A stretch of DNA of 64,000 nucleotides from Streptomyces flavidovirens DSM 40150 (GTDB lineage Bacteria; Actinomycetota; Actinomycetes; Streptomycetales; Streptomycetaceae), in the NCBI RefSeq assembly GCF_000429085.1, contig NZ_AUBE01000015.1, positions 62,001 to 126,000 of the forward strand. The letters run 5' to 3'. How positions within the stretch are numbered: position 1 is the first letter of the stretch; every line of letters begins with the position of its first letter. Positions 51,441-60,136 of the stretch are shown piece by piece. Position numbers and translations under genes: made by a program. A model generated the notes under the pieces. It saw nothing but the letters and a program-made list of their open reading frames with translations, was not told the origin of the DNA and did not search any database.

Positions 51441-52109
51441 TTACGGCGTGACGATGCGCTCGACCGCGGCTGCGACGAGCGCGTCGCGTTCGGCCTCGGA
51501 GAAGACGTCCGGCAGGGTGAGCTGTTCCACGACGATCCAGTTGAACGCCAGGTAGAGCAGGCGAACGGCCGTCGCGTCGCCGGGCAGGCCGGAGGCCAGG
51601 TGGTAGGCCACGTTGGCGTTGGCGTCGATGTCCGCACGGACTCTCCCGGTCAGCACCGCGCGCAGCTCGGGGCGGCGGGTCGCTTCCAGCCGGAGTTCGA
51701 GCAGGGCGAGGTGGCCGGTCCGGAACGCGCCGATACGGGCGATGAGTTCGCGCATCAGCACCACGTAGGTGTGACGGTCCGGTGCGCTCGTCCGGTGCCG
51801 GGCCATCGTCGCGTCGTCCGGCTGGAGCCGTTCGTACACTCGGGAGCCCGCCCGGGTGAGCAGGTCGTCGCGGCTGGCGAAGTAATTGGACGCCGTCCCC
51901 GGAGGTACGGCGGCCTCGACGTCCACCGACCGGAACGTCAGGCCGCGGGCGCCTTCCCTGGCCAGCACCTCAATAGCGGCATCCACGAGGGCCGCCCTCC
52001 GCTCGGTGTTCTTGCGTTGCGCGCGTCCGGGTGAGCGGGCGCGGCAACGGGGTGCACCGCGGGGCGTGGAGTGGGTGGACGCACCGGCAGGGGGTACGCG
52101 GCAGGACAT
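51441..52109 (-). CDS. TetR-family transcriptional regulator
   Basis: About 222 residues. TetR helix-turn-helix: NTERRAALVDAAIEVLAREG then LTFRSVDVEAAVPPGTASNYF (about 32-75), with a C-terminal domain (YVVLMRELIARIGAFRTGHL, AFNWIVVEQLTLPDV). The only upstream in-frame ATG gives a 32-residue unstructured extension, so the real start is uncertain; a non-standard start nearer the HTH is possible. The ATG overlaps the ATG of the divergent gene (CATG at 52107-52110), so it may regulate that gene. Converges on sdaA with a 22-base gap. Confidence 0.82.
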   Translation of the reverse strand: MSCRVPPAGASTHSTPRGAPRCRARSPGRAQRKNTERRAALVDAAIEVLAREGARGLTFRSVDVEAAVPPGTASNYFASRDDLLTRAGSRVYERLQPDDATMARHRTSAPDRHTYVVLMRELIARIGAFRTGHLALLELRLEATRRPELRAVLTGRVRADIDANANVAYHLASGLPGDATAVRLLYLAFNWIVVEQLTLPDVFSEAERDALVAAAVERIVTP

Positions 52110-52641
52110 GATCAAACGCGCATTGTGGCAGGGCCTGGTGGCCGGCGCCGCCGGAGGCGTGGTGATGACGCTCGGCGAGAAAATCGAGCAAGCGATCACC
52201 GGCCGACCCGACTCCCACGTCCCCGGACGCGTTCTGGAACGCCTGACCGGCATGGGCGAACGTCCCGGCAAGCAGCCGCTGCCGGTCAACTGGGCCATGC
52301 ACTTCGGGCAGGCCGCCCTCCTCGGCGTCCTGCGCTCGGTGATGGCCCACGCGGGCCTGCGCGGGCCGGTGGCCTCGGCGCAGTTCACCGTCGTCCGTCT
52401 CACCAATGACCAGATCCTGGAGAACGCCACGGGCGTCGGCGCCCCGCCCGCGACCTGGCCACGCACCGAACTGGTGGTGGACCTGCTGCACAAGACCGTC
52501 TATGGCTTCGTCACCGGCGCCGTCGCCGACGCACTCGCCGCCCGCAGCGGCCCCGGACCCGGCCGGCGCCACGCCGCCGTGCGCCCCGGCCGGCACGCCG
52601 ACGCCGGTCCCCTGCCCCGTACGGACGCCTACGGGCGGTAG
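52108..52641 (+). CDS. Hypothetical membrane-associated protein
   Basis: 177 residues. A Gly/Ala-rich hydrophobic start (ALWQGLVAGAAGGVVMTLGEKI), a central segment VNWAMHFGQAALLGVLRSVM, then LLHKTVYGFVTGAVADALAA and a basic Pro-rich tail. This faintly resembles YagU/DUF1440-type inner-membrane proteins but I would not assign a family. Alternative GTG starts lie 14 and 11 codons earlier. Divergent from a TetR gene with overlapping start codons. The stop codon lies in an 8-bp tandem repeat. Confidence 0.7.
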   Translation: MIKRALWQGLVAGAAGGVVMTLGEKIEQAITGRPDSHVPGRVLERLTGMGERPGKQPLPVNWAMHFGQAALLGVLRSVMAHAGLRGPVASAQFTVVRLTNDQILENATGVGAPPATWPRTELVVDLLHKTVYGFVTGAVADALAARSGPGPGRRHAAVRPGRHADAGPLPRTDAYGR

Positions 52642-52664
52642 GGCGGTAGGGCGGTAGGGCGGTA
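52633..52664. repeat. 8-bp tandem repeat, four copies
   Basis: GGGCGGTA is repeated four times without interruption (52633-52664). The first copy supplies the TAG stop of the hypothetical gene. Copy number could vary by slippage without affecting the protein. Confidence 0.95.
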
Positions 52665-52673
52665 AAGGCTCAC

Positions 52674-52714
52674 GCGTCCGGCCCGGTCAGGCGTGACTTG
52701 ACCGGGCCGGACGC
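52674..52714. terminator. Bidirectional terminator between convergent genes
   Basis: A perfect 16-bp stem: GCGTCCGGCCCGGTCA (52674-52689) with TGACCGGGCCGGACGC (52699-52714). It lies between the stops of the hypothetical gene (plus) and the CsbD gene (minus), so it can serve both. Confidence 0.9.
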
Positions 52715-52733
52715 ATCCCGCTCTTCCCGCACC

Positions 52734-52922
52734 TCAGTGCTTGAAAGTGTCCTTGATCTTTTCCTTCGCCTGGCGTGCGTCGCCCTTGGTCTGTTCCACG
52801 CGGCCCTCGGTTTCCATGGACTCGTCGCCCACGGCCCGTCCGGTGGCTTCCTTGACCTTGCCCTTGACCTGCTCGGTCTTGGCCTTGGGCTTCTCGCCCT
52901 TCTTCCCAGTCACAGTGCTCAC
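52734..52922 (-). CDS. CsbD-family stress protein
   Basis: 62 residues with a GTG start. CsbD pattern: KTEQVKGKVKEATGRAVGDE, METEGRVEQTKGDARQAKEK, then a short Lys-rich end. Small, highly charged helical protein without Cys. Family members are general-stress proteins under sigma-B-type control in Gram-positives; exact function is unknown. Divergent from the M14 peptidase gene. Confidence 0.92.
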   Translation of the reverse strand: MSTVTGKKGEKPKAKTEQVKGKVKEATGRAVGDESMETEGRVEQTKGDARQAKEKIKDTFKH

Positions 52923-53144
52923 GTCCTGCCGGTCGAACGAATCGGACGCTGTTGCGTCTCACCGCAAACGCGTCGGTCAAACCTGCCGACGAGACAGGAC
53001 GCGGAGATTCCGCTACATGTCTTGTGCATGCCATGACCCGTGATTACGGTCCCGGTTACGTGTCCGATCGGACAGCGCTCGGTTCCTCCGCCGTCCACGA
53101 GACGCGAGGCCGCCGGGGCAGGGCTTCACTTGGCAGGAGTTCAT

Positions 53145-55256
53145 GTGACCGCTTCGTTCCGACCTCACCGCAGACGCACCACGCTCGCCGCCGCCGCGGC
53201 CACCGCCGTCGCGTTCGGCCTGCTTCCCACCGTCATCGCCCCGCCCGCCGGAGCAGCCGGAGCAGCCGGGGGCTTCCCGGTCCAGCTCGTGACCGTCGAT
53301 ACGCCGAACCGGGCCGCGAAGGCCCTGCTGAGCGGACTCGGCCTCGACATGACCGAGCACGCGGGCCACGACTACGTCGAGGTGGTACTGCACCGGGCGG
53401 CCGACGCCGAAGCCCTGCGGGCCGCCGGCCTCACCTGGAACGTACGCATACCCGACCTCGCCGAGCGCGAGTCCGAGATCAACACGGCGAACCGCTCGTA
53501 CGCCGCCGCCACCCAGGAGTCACCGCTGCCCTCAGGCCGGGACACGTACCGCGATCTCGCCGACTACAACGACGACCTCGGCCGGCTGGCCGCGATCCGG
53601 CCCGACCTCGTGAAGAAGTTCGCCCTCAACCACAAGAGCCTTGAGGGCAAGGCGGTCTACGGCGTGGAGATCGGGCACAACGTGCGGGCCGCGCAGGACG
53701 GCCGGCCCGTCTTCCTCATGATGGGTGTGCACCACGCCCGCGAATGGCCGTCCGGTGAGCACGCCATCGAGTTCGCCTACGACCTGGTCAAGAACTACGG
53801 CAGCGACGACAGGATCACCGGTCTGCTGAAGAAGGCCCGCGTCGTGGTCGTGCCCGTCGTCAACGTCGACGGCTTCGAGAAGTCGGTCAGCGACGGGCAC
53901 TTGATCGACCTGCGGTCGGTCGACGACGGCGGTACGGCGTCGATCCTGGCCACGCCCGGCAACGCGTACAAGCGCAAGAACTGCCGCATCGTCGACGGCC
54001 AGGCACCGGTGGCGGGCGAGTGCGCGCTGGTGTCCAGTCCGGGCGGCTTCGGGGCGGGCGTGGACCCCAACCGCAACTACGGCGGATTCTGGGGCGGTCC
54101 GGGCGCGGCCGCGGAGCCCGTCCAGGCCACCTACCGGGGCGCCGGGCCGTTCTCCGAGCCGGAGACGCAGAACATCCGGGAGCTGGTGAGCACGCGGCAG
54201 GTGACCGCACTCATCACCAACCACACCTTCTCCAACCTGGTGCTGCGCCCGAACGGCGTCGCGCCCGACACCACCGGGCCCGACGGGCAGCCCGTCGGCG
54301 ATCCGCCCGACGAGGCGGCTCTGAAGGACCTCGGCGACCGGATGGCGGCGCAGAACGGCTATACCAGCCAGCACAGTTGGCAGTTGTACGACACCACCGG
54401 CTCGACCGAGGACTGGTCGTACAACGCGACCGGCGGCTTCGGTTACACCTTCGAGATCGGTCCCGACGAGTTCCACCCGCCGTTCCCGAAGGTGATCGAC
54501 GAGTACCTCGGCGCCGGTGCGTTCGCGGGGAAGGGCAACCGGGAGACGTACCTCATCGCGCTGGAGCACGCGGTCGACGCGCGTACGCACTCCGTCATCG
54601 CGGGCAAGGCGCCCGCCGGCGCCACGCTGCGGCTGAAGAAGACCTTCGCCACGCCGACGTGGTCGGGTGCGATCAAGGACACGCTCGACACCACGATGGT
54701 GGTCGGGGCGGGCGGCAAGTACAGCTGGCACGTGAACCCGTCGACCCGCCCGGTGGTCAAGGCCAGGCAGATCAAGGTGATCTCGTCCGAGCCGCTGAAG
54801 CGGGAGACGTTCACCGGTACGACGTTGCCCGCCATGCCGACGGACAAGGAGTTCACCGTCGACCGGGCGGCCGACGTCTTCGAGGTGAAGCTGGACTGGC
54901 CGACGCCCGACGACCTCGACCTGCGCGTGTTCCGCAAGAACGCCGACGGGACGCTCACCGGGGCCGGCAGCTCGGCCGGCAGTGTCGGAGTGAAGGAACG
55001 GGTGTTCCTGGAGAACCCCGAGCAGGGGACATACGTACTGCGGGTGGAGAACTGGGCGTCGGTCGCGCCCTCATGGACCATGACCGCCGCGCTGTTCGAC
55101 GCCGGCGAGCGGACGGCGGGAGGCCTCATCGAGAACTGGACGCTGTCCTGCGAGAAGAACGGCAGGGTCCTCCAGCAACTGCCGGTCGTCGTGGACCGGA
55201 ACCAGCAGGTCAAGGCGGACCTCGGCCTCTGCGCGCAGAAGTGGACGACCGGATGA
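53145..55256 (+). CDS. Secreted zinc carboxypeptidase (M14 family)
   Basis: 703 residues. GTG start with AGGAG six bases upstream. Signal peptide HRRRTTLAAAAATAVAFGLL, cleavage probably after AGA about residue 40. M14 zinc ligands are His197 and Glu200 (VHHAREW) and His360 (NHTF), with the catalytic Glu437 in YTFEIG; VDPNRNYGGFWGG is the substrate-carboxylate Asn-Arg region. A C-terminal beta-sandwich (about 580-675: VDRAADVFEVKLDWPTPDDL, GTYVLRVENWAS) resembles pre-peptidase C-terminal (PPC/CUB-like) domains. Its stop overlaps the start of the subtilase gene (ATGA). Confidence 0.94.
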   Translation: MTASFRPHRRRTTLAAAAATAVAFGLLPTVIAPPAGAAGAAGGFPVQLVTVDTPNRAAKALLSGLGLDMTEHAGHDYVEVVLHRAADAEALRAAGLTWNVRIPDLAERESEINTANRSYAAATQESPLPSGRDTYRDLADYNDDLGRLAAIRPDLVKKFALNHKSLEGKAVYGVEIGHNVRAAQDGRPVFLMMGVHHAREWPSGEHAIEFAYDLVKNYGSDDRITGLLKKARVVVVPVVNVDGFEKSVSDGHLIDLRSVDDGGTASILATPGNAYKRKNCRIVDGQAPVAGECALVSSPGGFGAGVDPNRNYGGFWGGPGAAAEPVQATYRGAGPFSEPETQNIRELVSTRQVTALITNHTFSNLVLRPNGVAPDTTGPDGQPVGDPPDEAALKDLGDRMAAQNGYTSQHSWQLYDTTGSTEDWSYNATGGFGYTFEIGPDEFHPPFPKVIDEYLGAGAFAGKGNRETYLIALEHAVDARTHSVIAGKAPAGATLRLKKTFATPTWSGAIKDTLDTTMVVGAGGKYSWHVNPSTRPVVKARQIKVISSEPLKRETFTGTTLPAMPTDKEFTVDRAADVFEVKLDWPTPDDLDLRVFRKNADGTLTGAGSSAGSVGVKERVFLENPEQGTYVLRVENWASVAPSWTMTAALFDAGERTAGGLIENWTLSCEKNGRVLQQLPVVVDRNQQVKADLGLCAQKWTTG

Positions 55257-58200
55257 CGGCCGCCCGCGTACGGACGGGCCGGCTCGCATCCGTCGTCGTC
55301 TCGCTTCTTCTCCTCGCCCCCCTCTCGGCGGGCCCCAGCTCGGCCACGACCAGCACCGCCGACGTCGCGGTCAGCACCGTCGGCGGGCAGCAAGTCGTCG
55401 ACGGCAAGGTGCCGAAGGCGCTCAGCGGTGATGTGCCGGTCACCGGTACGGCGAGACCGGGCGCACCCGGTGAGCCACCGGCCGAGCCCGCGCCGCTGGT
55501 GGCCGACGCCGGTGACAGCGCCTTCGTCGCCTCGGGTGAGAAGGCCGTGCTGCTCGGCGCGGCGCACGGCGGTACGGCGCCGTACACCTGGGCCTGGTCG
55601 GCGGTGCGGGGCAAGGTGGCCGGTGCGGACTCGGCGAGCGCCGAGTTCGACACCGCCGGCCTCGCCCCGGCGACGTACGAGCTGCGGCTGGCCGTCACCG
55701 ACGCGCGCGGCACCACGGTGAGCGACGACGTCAAGGTCGTCGTGGTCGAGGAGACTTCGGACCAGCTTCTCAAGGAGACGAAGACCGACCCGACACCGGG
55801 CGTCTTCCCCGCCGGGACGGCCGTGGAGTTCCCCTTCGCCGTTCCGGCCGGGGTGAAGTCCTTCGACGTCACCCTGTCGTGGAAGACGACGGCCCAGGAC
55901 TACGACCTGCGGGTGGCCGATCCGTCCGGTGAGGTCGTGGCGCGATCGGAGTCGGGTGAGCATCCGGAGCGTACGTCGGTCTCCTCGCCGGTGGCCGGGA
56001 CCTGGAAGGTCGTCGCGGTCAGGTGGGCCACGGTGACGGACGAGGTGACGGCCGAGGTGGTGGCGCGTACCCGGCCGGCCGATCCGCGTCCGGTCGTGAA
56101 GGCGGGCGGTCCGTACGAGTTCGAGACCGGAGCCGGGCAGCGGCTCAGCGGCTCGGTCTCGGGCGGCGCCGATCCCGTACAGGCGGCCTGGGACCTGGAC
56201 GGCGACGGGCGGTTCGACGACGGTGACGGTACCGCCGTCACGCCTTCGCTCCCCGAGGGCCGGCATCTGGTCACGCTCAAGGCGACCGACGCCCATGGCC
56301 TGGAGCGGCGGGAGACGACCTCGGTGCTCGTGGGTACGGCGGACCGGCTCGCCGCCGGACCGCCCGTCACGGTGATCGGCATCGCCGACACCGGCATCAA
56401 CCCGTACCACCTGGAGTTCTTCGCGCGGACGTACCCGGACCCCGATGTCCTGGCCCTGACGAAGAACTTCACGCGCCACCCGTCGGAGTACGTCCCCGGC
56501 TATCCGGCCGCCGCACCGGCGATCCCCGTCACCCTCGGCAAGGGCTACCTGCCCGAGGAGGACAAGGACCTCTGGACCACCGGGCGGACGACGGGCGGCA
56601 CGCTCCACTGGATCCCCGGCACGAAGATCATCGGCGCGTACTCGTCGAGCATGGACGGCGCCCACCCGGTCCTCGACGACCACGGGCACGGCACGGGCTC
56701 GGCGTCGGTCTCGGCCGGCAACCGGTACGGCTACTGCCCGTCCTGCCTGCTCGTCATGGTGGAGGGGCTGGACGAGACCGTGGCGGTGAAGTACCCGTGG
56801 ATCGACATCACTTCGCACTCGTTCGGTTACGTCGCGGGCGCGCCCGTCGGCCCGGTCGTGAGCGGCGAGGAGGCCACGAAGAAGGCCGCCGAGCGCGGCC
56901 AGACGGTCCTCTTCGCCGCCGGGAACGGCGTCGGGAACGCCTTCGACGTACCGGTCAGCACCTGGCACTCCGACCAGACAGGACCGGACTGGAACATCAC
57001 CGTCGGGGCGCTGCGCCGCAACGACCAACGTGCGGTCGTCGGTGACGGGATCCCCGTACACCTGTCGTCGTGGGGCATCGGCAGCCTGCCGTCCGCCTGC
57101 CATACGGCGGTGTACTGCCAGGACCAGTTCAGCGGGACGTCGGCGGCGACGCCGTACACGGCGGGTGTCTTCGGTACGACCCTTCAGCGGGTACGTGAGG
57201 CGATCGGGGACGCGAGACCGGGCCAGAAGCCCGGCCAGGTCGTCGCCGAGGGCGCGGCGCTGGAAGGCAGCGTCTACCTCGACGACGGCAGGCTCACGCG
57301 CGGCGAGCTGCGTGAGGCCGTGCTGAAGAACGCCTTCCCGCTGGGCAAGGACGACCTGCCGTCGCCGTCCTGGCCGGCGGGCGCGCCGTACACGCCCGCG
57401 AACGTGCTCTTCGAGGGGTACGGCGCGGCGACACCGGAGAGCGGGCGCCGGGCGGTGGACGTCCTGCTCGGCCGTGCGCTGCTGCCGGAACGGCCGGTGG
57501 AGGACGACTTCTTCGCCGCCGACCGGGCGATCCGGGACAGTGTCTGGGGCGGTTACGACCGGGACGGCGACGGCACAGCGGATCGTGCGCCGATACCGTC
57601 CGGTGTGTCGGTGGGGCTCGATGACGTGGCGACGCTCGACGGCTCGCTGGGAGTGCTGCGTACGGTACTGGCCGCGCGGGGCAGCGGCGGAACGCGAGTG
57701 GCGGACGGCCCGCTGTCCGCCGACGCACTCCACTACTACCTGCACCAGCGGCCGGACTGCGGCGGCGAACGGACCATGGAAGCCACCGACAGCGCGGGCG
57801 ACCCGGACGGCTGCCCGGCCGGGGACACCCTTTCGTCGGCGGCGCCGTACTTGCCCGTGTCGGCGTACCCGGCCACGGACGAGCTAGGCGAGCCTCTCGC
57901 GTCCGGATCGCGGGTACGGGCGGAGCTGTATCTACGGACGCGCGCGCCGGCCGTGGTGACGCCCACGGCGGTGCTGATGGCTACGGACCGGGAGATCGGC
58001 CGTGGAAAAGCCGCGACTCAGCCGGTCGTCGGAAGTGTGCTGTGCGGTGCCTCGGGCTCGCCCTGCTGGGTGAAGTTCACGATCGACTTCACGACCGCGC
58101 GGCCCGCGTTCACGGGCGAGCAGCTCGCCGTGCAGCTACTGATGGACAATACGGCGCTGACCGAGGTCGGTTACGAGGACGGCCACGCGTCGAGGATCTC

Positions 58201-58759
58201 GGTCGACCCGGCGCCGCTGCCGCCGACCGGACTGGAGTTCGGCGTCACGGTCACCGCGCCCTCGGACGGTTCAGAGGTCGCGGCGGGCGAGACGGTCGTC
58301 GCCGGCGGCGGGTACGCCTTCCCGGACCTCGGGAGCGACCCGGACGGCGTCGGCGGCCGGCCGGAAACCCGGCGGGTGCAGGTGTCGGTCGACGACGAGT
58401 CGTTCGGCTCACCGCTGTCGGCGAAGCTCGACGAGGCCGCCGGGGTCTGGCAGGCGTCGGCCGGAAAGCTCGCCGTCGGAGAGCACGTGCTGTACGTCCG
58501 CGCGGTACGGGACGGCACGCCGTCGGCGGTCGCACGGACGACCTTCCGCGTCACGCCCGACGCGCGGGTCGAGTGGCAGGTCGTCGACCGTAACGCCCCC
58601 GTGGACCCGGCGGCGTGGCGGCAGGCGACGGGCGTCGACGACTGGAGGTTCGATTTCGCGACATCGGCGTACGGCACCGGCCACAAGACGCTCGTCGTCC
58701 GTCTCGTAGAACGCGGCACAGAAACGGCACGAGAGGCGGTACGGGCACGGCTGCGCTGA
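55253..58759 (+). CDS. Large secreted subtilisin-like serine protease (S8) with PKD- and PPC-like domains
   Basis: 1168 residues. Signal peptide GRLASVVVSLLLLAPLSAGP, then a PKD-like domain (about 85-165), a PPC-like sandwich (about 185-280) and a second PKD-like unit with a DLDGDGRFDDGDG calcium-type loop (about 285-365). The S8 catalytic triad is in normal order: Asp379 (GIADTGINPYH), His479 (DDHGHGTG) and Ser630 (SGTSAATPYTAG), with the oxyanion Asn in LFAAGNGVGNA. A long C-terminal region has another YDRDGDGTADR loop and beta-rich segments. No propeptide inhibitor domain is obvious. Translationally coupled to the carboxypeptidase, suggesting joint extracellular protein breakdown. Confidence 0.93.
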   Translation: MTAARVRTGRLASVVVSLLLLAPLSAGPSSATTSTADVAVSTVGGQQVVDGKVPKALSGDVPVTGTARPGAPGEPPAEPAPLVADAGDSAFVASGEKAVLLGAAHGGTAPYTWAWSAVRGKVAGADSASAEFDTAGLAPATYELRLAVTDARGTTVSDDVKVVVVEETSDQLLKETKTDPTPGVFPAGTAVEFPFAVPAGVKSFDVTLSWKTTAQDYDLRVADPSGEVVARSESGEHPERTSVSSPVAGTWKVVAVRWATVTDEVTAEVVARTRPADPRPVVKAGGPYEFETGAGQRLSGSVSGGADPVQAAWDLDGDGRFDDGDGTAVTPSLPEGRHLVTLKATDAHGLERRETTSVLVGTADRLAAGPPVTVIGIADTGINPYHLEFFARTYPDPDVLALTKNFTRHPSEYVPGYPAAAPAIPVTLGKGYLPEEDKDLWTTGRTTGGTLHWIPGTKIIGAYSSSMDGAHPVLDDHGHGTGSASVSAGNRYGYCPSCLLVMVEGLDETVAVKYPWIDITSHSFGYVAGAPVGPVVSGEEATKKAAERGQTVLFAAGNGVGNAFDVPVSTWHSDQTGPDWNITVGALRRNDQRAVVGDGIPVHLSSWGIGSLPSACHTAVYCQDQFSGTSAATPYTAGVFGTTLQRVREAIGDARPGQKPGQVVAEGAALEGSVYLDDGRLTRGELREAVLKNAFPLGKDDLPSPSWPAGAPYTPANVLFEGYGAATPESGRRAVDVLLGRALLPERPVEDDFFAADRAIRDSVWGGYDRDGDGTADRAPIPSGVSVGLDDVATLDGSLGVLRTVLAARGSGGTRVADGPLSADALHYYLHQRPDCGGERTMEATDSAGDPDGCPAGDTLSSAAPYLPVSAYPATDELGEPLASGSRVRAELYLRTRAPAVVTPTAVLMATDREIGRGKAATQPVVGSVLCGASGSPCWVKFTIDFTTARPAFTGEQLAVQLLMDNTALTEVGYEDGHASRISVDPAPLPPTGLEFGVTVTAPSDGSEVAAGETVVAGGGYAFPDLGSDPDGVGGRPETRRVQVSVDDESFGSPLSAKLDEAAGVWQASAGKLAVGEHVLYVRAVRDGTPSAVARTTFRVTPDARVEWQVVDRNAPVDPAAWRQATGVDDWRFDFATSAYGTGHKTLVVRLVERGTETAREAVRARLR

Positions 58760-58810
58760 GACGACGCCCCCGAAGGCGCTCCAGGTCCGGGCCCCGCCCC
58801 CGCGCGGATA

Positions 58811-59184
58811 ACCAGCCCGTCCGGCGATTGAGGACCGGTGTCCGGGATCCGGGGCAGCGCCCCGCACCGACAACCAGCCCGCCCGACGACCGAGGACCGG
58901 GGCCAGGATCCGGGACAACGCCCCCGCACCGACAACCAGCCCGCCCGACGACCGAGGACCGGGGCCAGGATCCGGGACAGCGCCCCCGCACCACTAACCA
59001 GCCCGTCCGGCGACTGAGGACCGGGGCCCCCGGGGTCCGGGGCAGCGCCCCGCACCGACAACCAGCCCGTCCGGCGACTGAGGACCGGGGCCAGAGTCCG
59101 GGGCAGCGCCCCCGCACTACTAACCAGCCCGTCCGGCGATTGAGGACCGGGGTCCGGGGCGGCGCCCCGGTTGTGGGAAGGGGC
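58811..59184. repeat. 62-bp tandem repeat array, six copies
   Basis: Units begin at 58811, 58873, 58935, 58997, 59061 and 59123; spacing is 62 bases except one of 64. Each starts ACCAGCCCG(T/C)CCGGCGA or a close variant (ACCAGCCCGCCCGACGA), continues with TGAGGACCGGGG or CGAGGACCGG, and ends with a short GGGxCAGCGCCCC hairpin and CGCACC. There is no unique spacer between copies, so this is not a CRISPR array. It fills the gap between the subtilase gene and the convergent acyltransferase gene. The core is a common dispersed Streptomyces intergenic element in my memory; its tandem form here is unusual. Confidence 0.93.
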
Positions 59185-59296
59185 GGGTAGGGGAAAAGCC
59201 CCGCAGGGCCCCCGCCCCCCACCCCCGCGCCGGGCGGGCGGGGGTCCTCCGGGGCCCGGCCGTCTCCTCCGTCCGGGGTCAAAGGCGGCAGGCCGG

Positions 59297-60136
59297 TCAG
59301 GCGGAGGACGAGGACACGCGCGCGCCCGCGTACAGCGCTGAGTCCACCCGGCCCACAGCCGATCGGGCTTCGCCGGCCAGGGACCGCCGGTCGGTCAGCG
59401 GCAGCGGTGGGTGGGGGGTGATCCGTACGGTCAGAGCTGACGCGCCGGCCACCCGGCGCAGCGAGGTGACGAAGTCCTCGTCGCCGAGGAACGCGGCCAC
59501 CGTGCTGGGGGCGCCCAGTTGCTCGTACGCGATCGTCACCGGCCGGACCGGCGCCCCCGCATCGAGCGCCGCCTGGAACGTCGCCCGCCGGAACCGGCCG
59601 CCGGGCGCGGAGCACCAGGTGGTGGCCTGGGGGAAGACCAGCACGGAGCGGCCTGAGCGAAGGGCCGAGGACAAGTCGGCCACCGCACGGGGGAGTTCGC
59701 GCAGCCCCTCCCGGTCGATAAAGCGTGTGCCCACGCGTCGCGCCAGGGTACCGATGACCGGCCACTGGCCGATCTCCCGCTTCGCGAGGAGGGTCACGGG
59801 CTCCACGGCGAGTACGGCGATGACGTCGAGCCAGGAGACGTGGTTGGCCACGATCAGGGTGCCCGTACCGCCGCCGGGCACGGTCAGCGGTTCCAGGCCG
59901 GCGTCCAGGCGGATTCCCAGCGCGGCGAGGATGCTCCTTGCCTGGCCGCGCAGCGTGCCCGGTTCGGCGAGCCGTTCACCACGGGCCGCGCCCCTGGTGA
60001 TCGCGTACGCCAGGGCAGCGCACCGGCGTACGGACTCCGCCATCGGGACCCGGGGGGCGGCATGGGCCGCGCAGTCGGGAGTGCACCCGGCGTCCACGGC
60101 CCAGGGGCCCCCGCTCACCGGGTTCACGGGGTTCAC
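59297..60136 (-). CDS. Lysophospholipid/lyso-ornithine-lipid acyltransferase (PlsC family, OlsA-like)
   Basis: 279 residues. The PlsC HX4D motif is NHVSWLDVI (about residue 105), then LLAKREIGQWPVIGTLARRVGTRFIDRE. The usual FPEGT block reads FPQATT (about 188), and RFRRATFQAALDAGAPVRPVTI is the acceptor region. The GTG start overlaps the stop of the OlsB-like gene (GTGA); two further in-frame GTGs follow within a repeated GTGAACCC sequence. Together with the upstream gene this looks like an ornithine-lipid-type pathway: N-acylation then O-acylation. Confidence 0.87.
   Translation of the reverse strand: MNPVNPVSGGPWAVDAGCTPDCAAHAAPRVPMAESVRRCAALAYAITRGAARGERLAEPGTLRGQARSILAALGIRLDAGLEPLTVPGGGTGTLIVANHVSWLDVIAVLAVEPVTLLAKREIGQWPVIGTLARRVGTRFIDREGLRELPRAVADLSSALRSGRSVLVFPQATTWCSAPGGRFRRATFQAALDAGAPVRPVTIAYEQLGAPSTVAAFLGDEDFVTSLRRVAGASALTVRITPHPPLPLTDRRSLAGEARSAVGRVDSALYAGARVSSSSA

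Noticed and set aside
54443..57745. 1100-codon minus-strand frame opposite the two protease genes
   Set aside because: The sense frames have signal peptides, catalytic motifs and coupled starts; the antisense product is Arg/Gly/Val-rich and without domains.
58811..59184. CRISPR array
   Set aside because: The 62-bp units are repeated end to end without unique spacers, and no cas genes are present.
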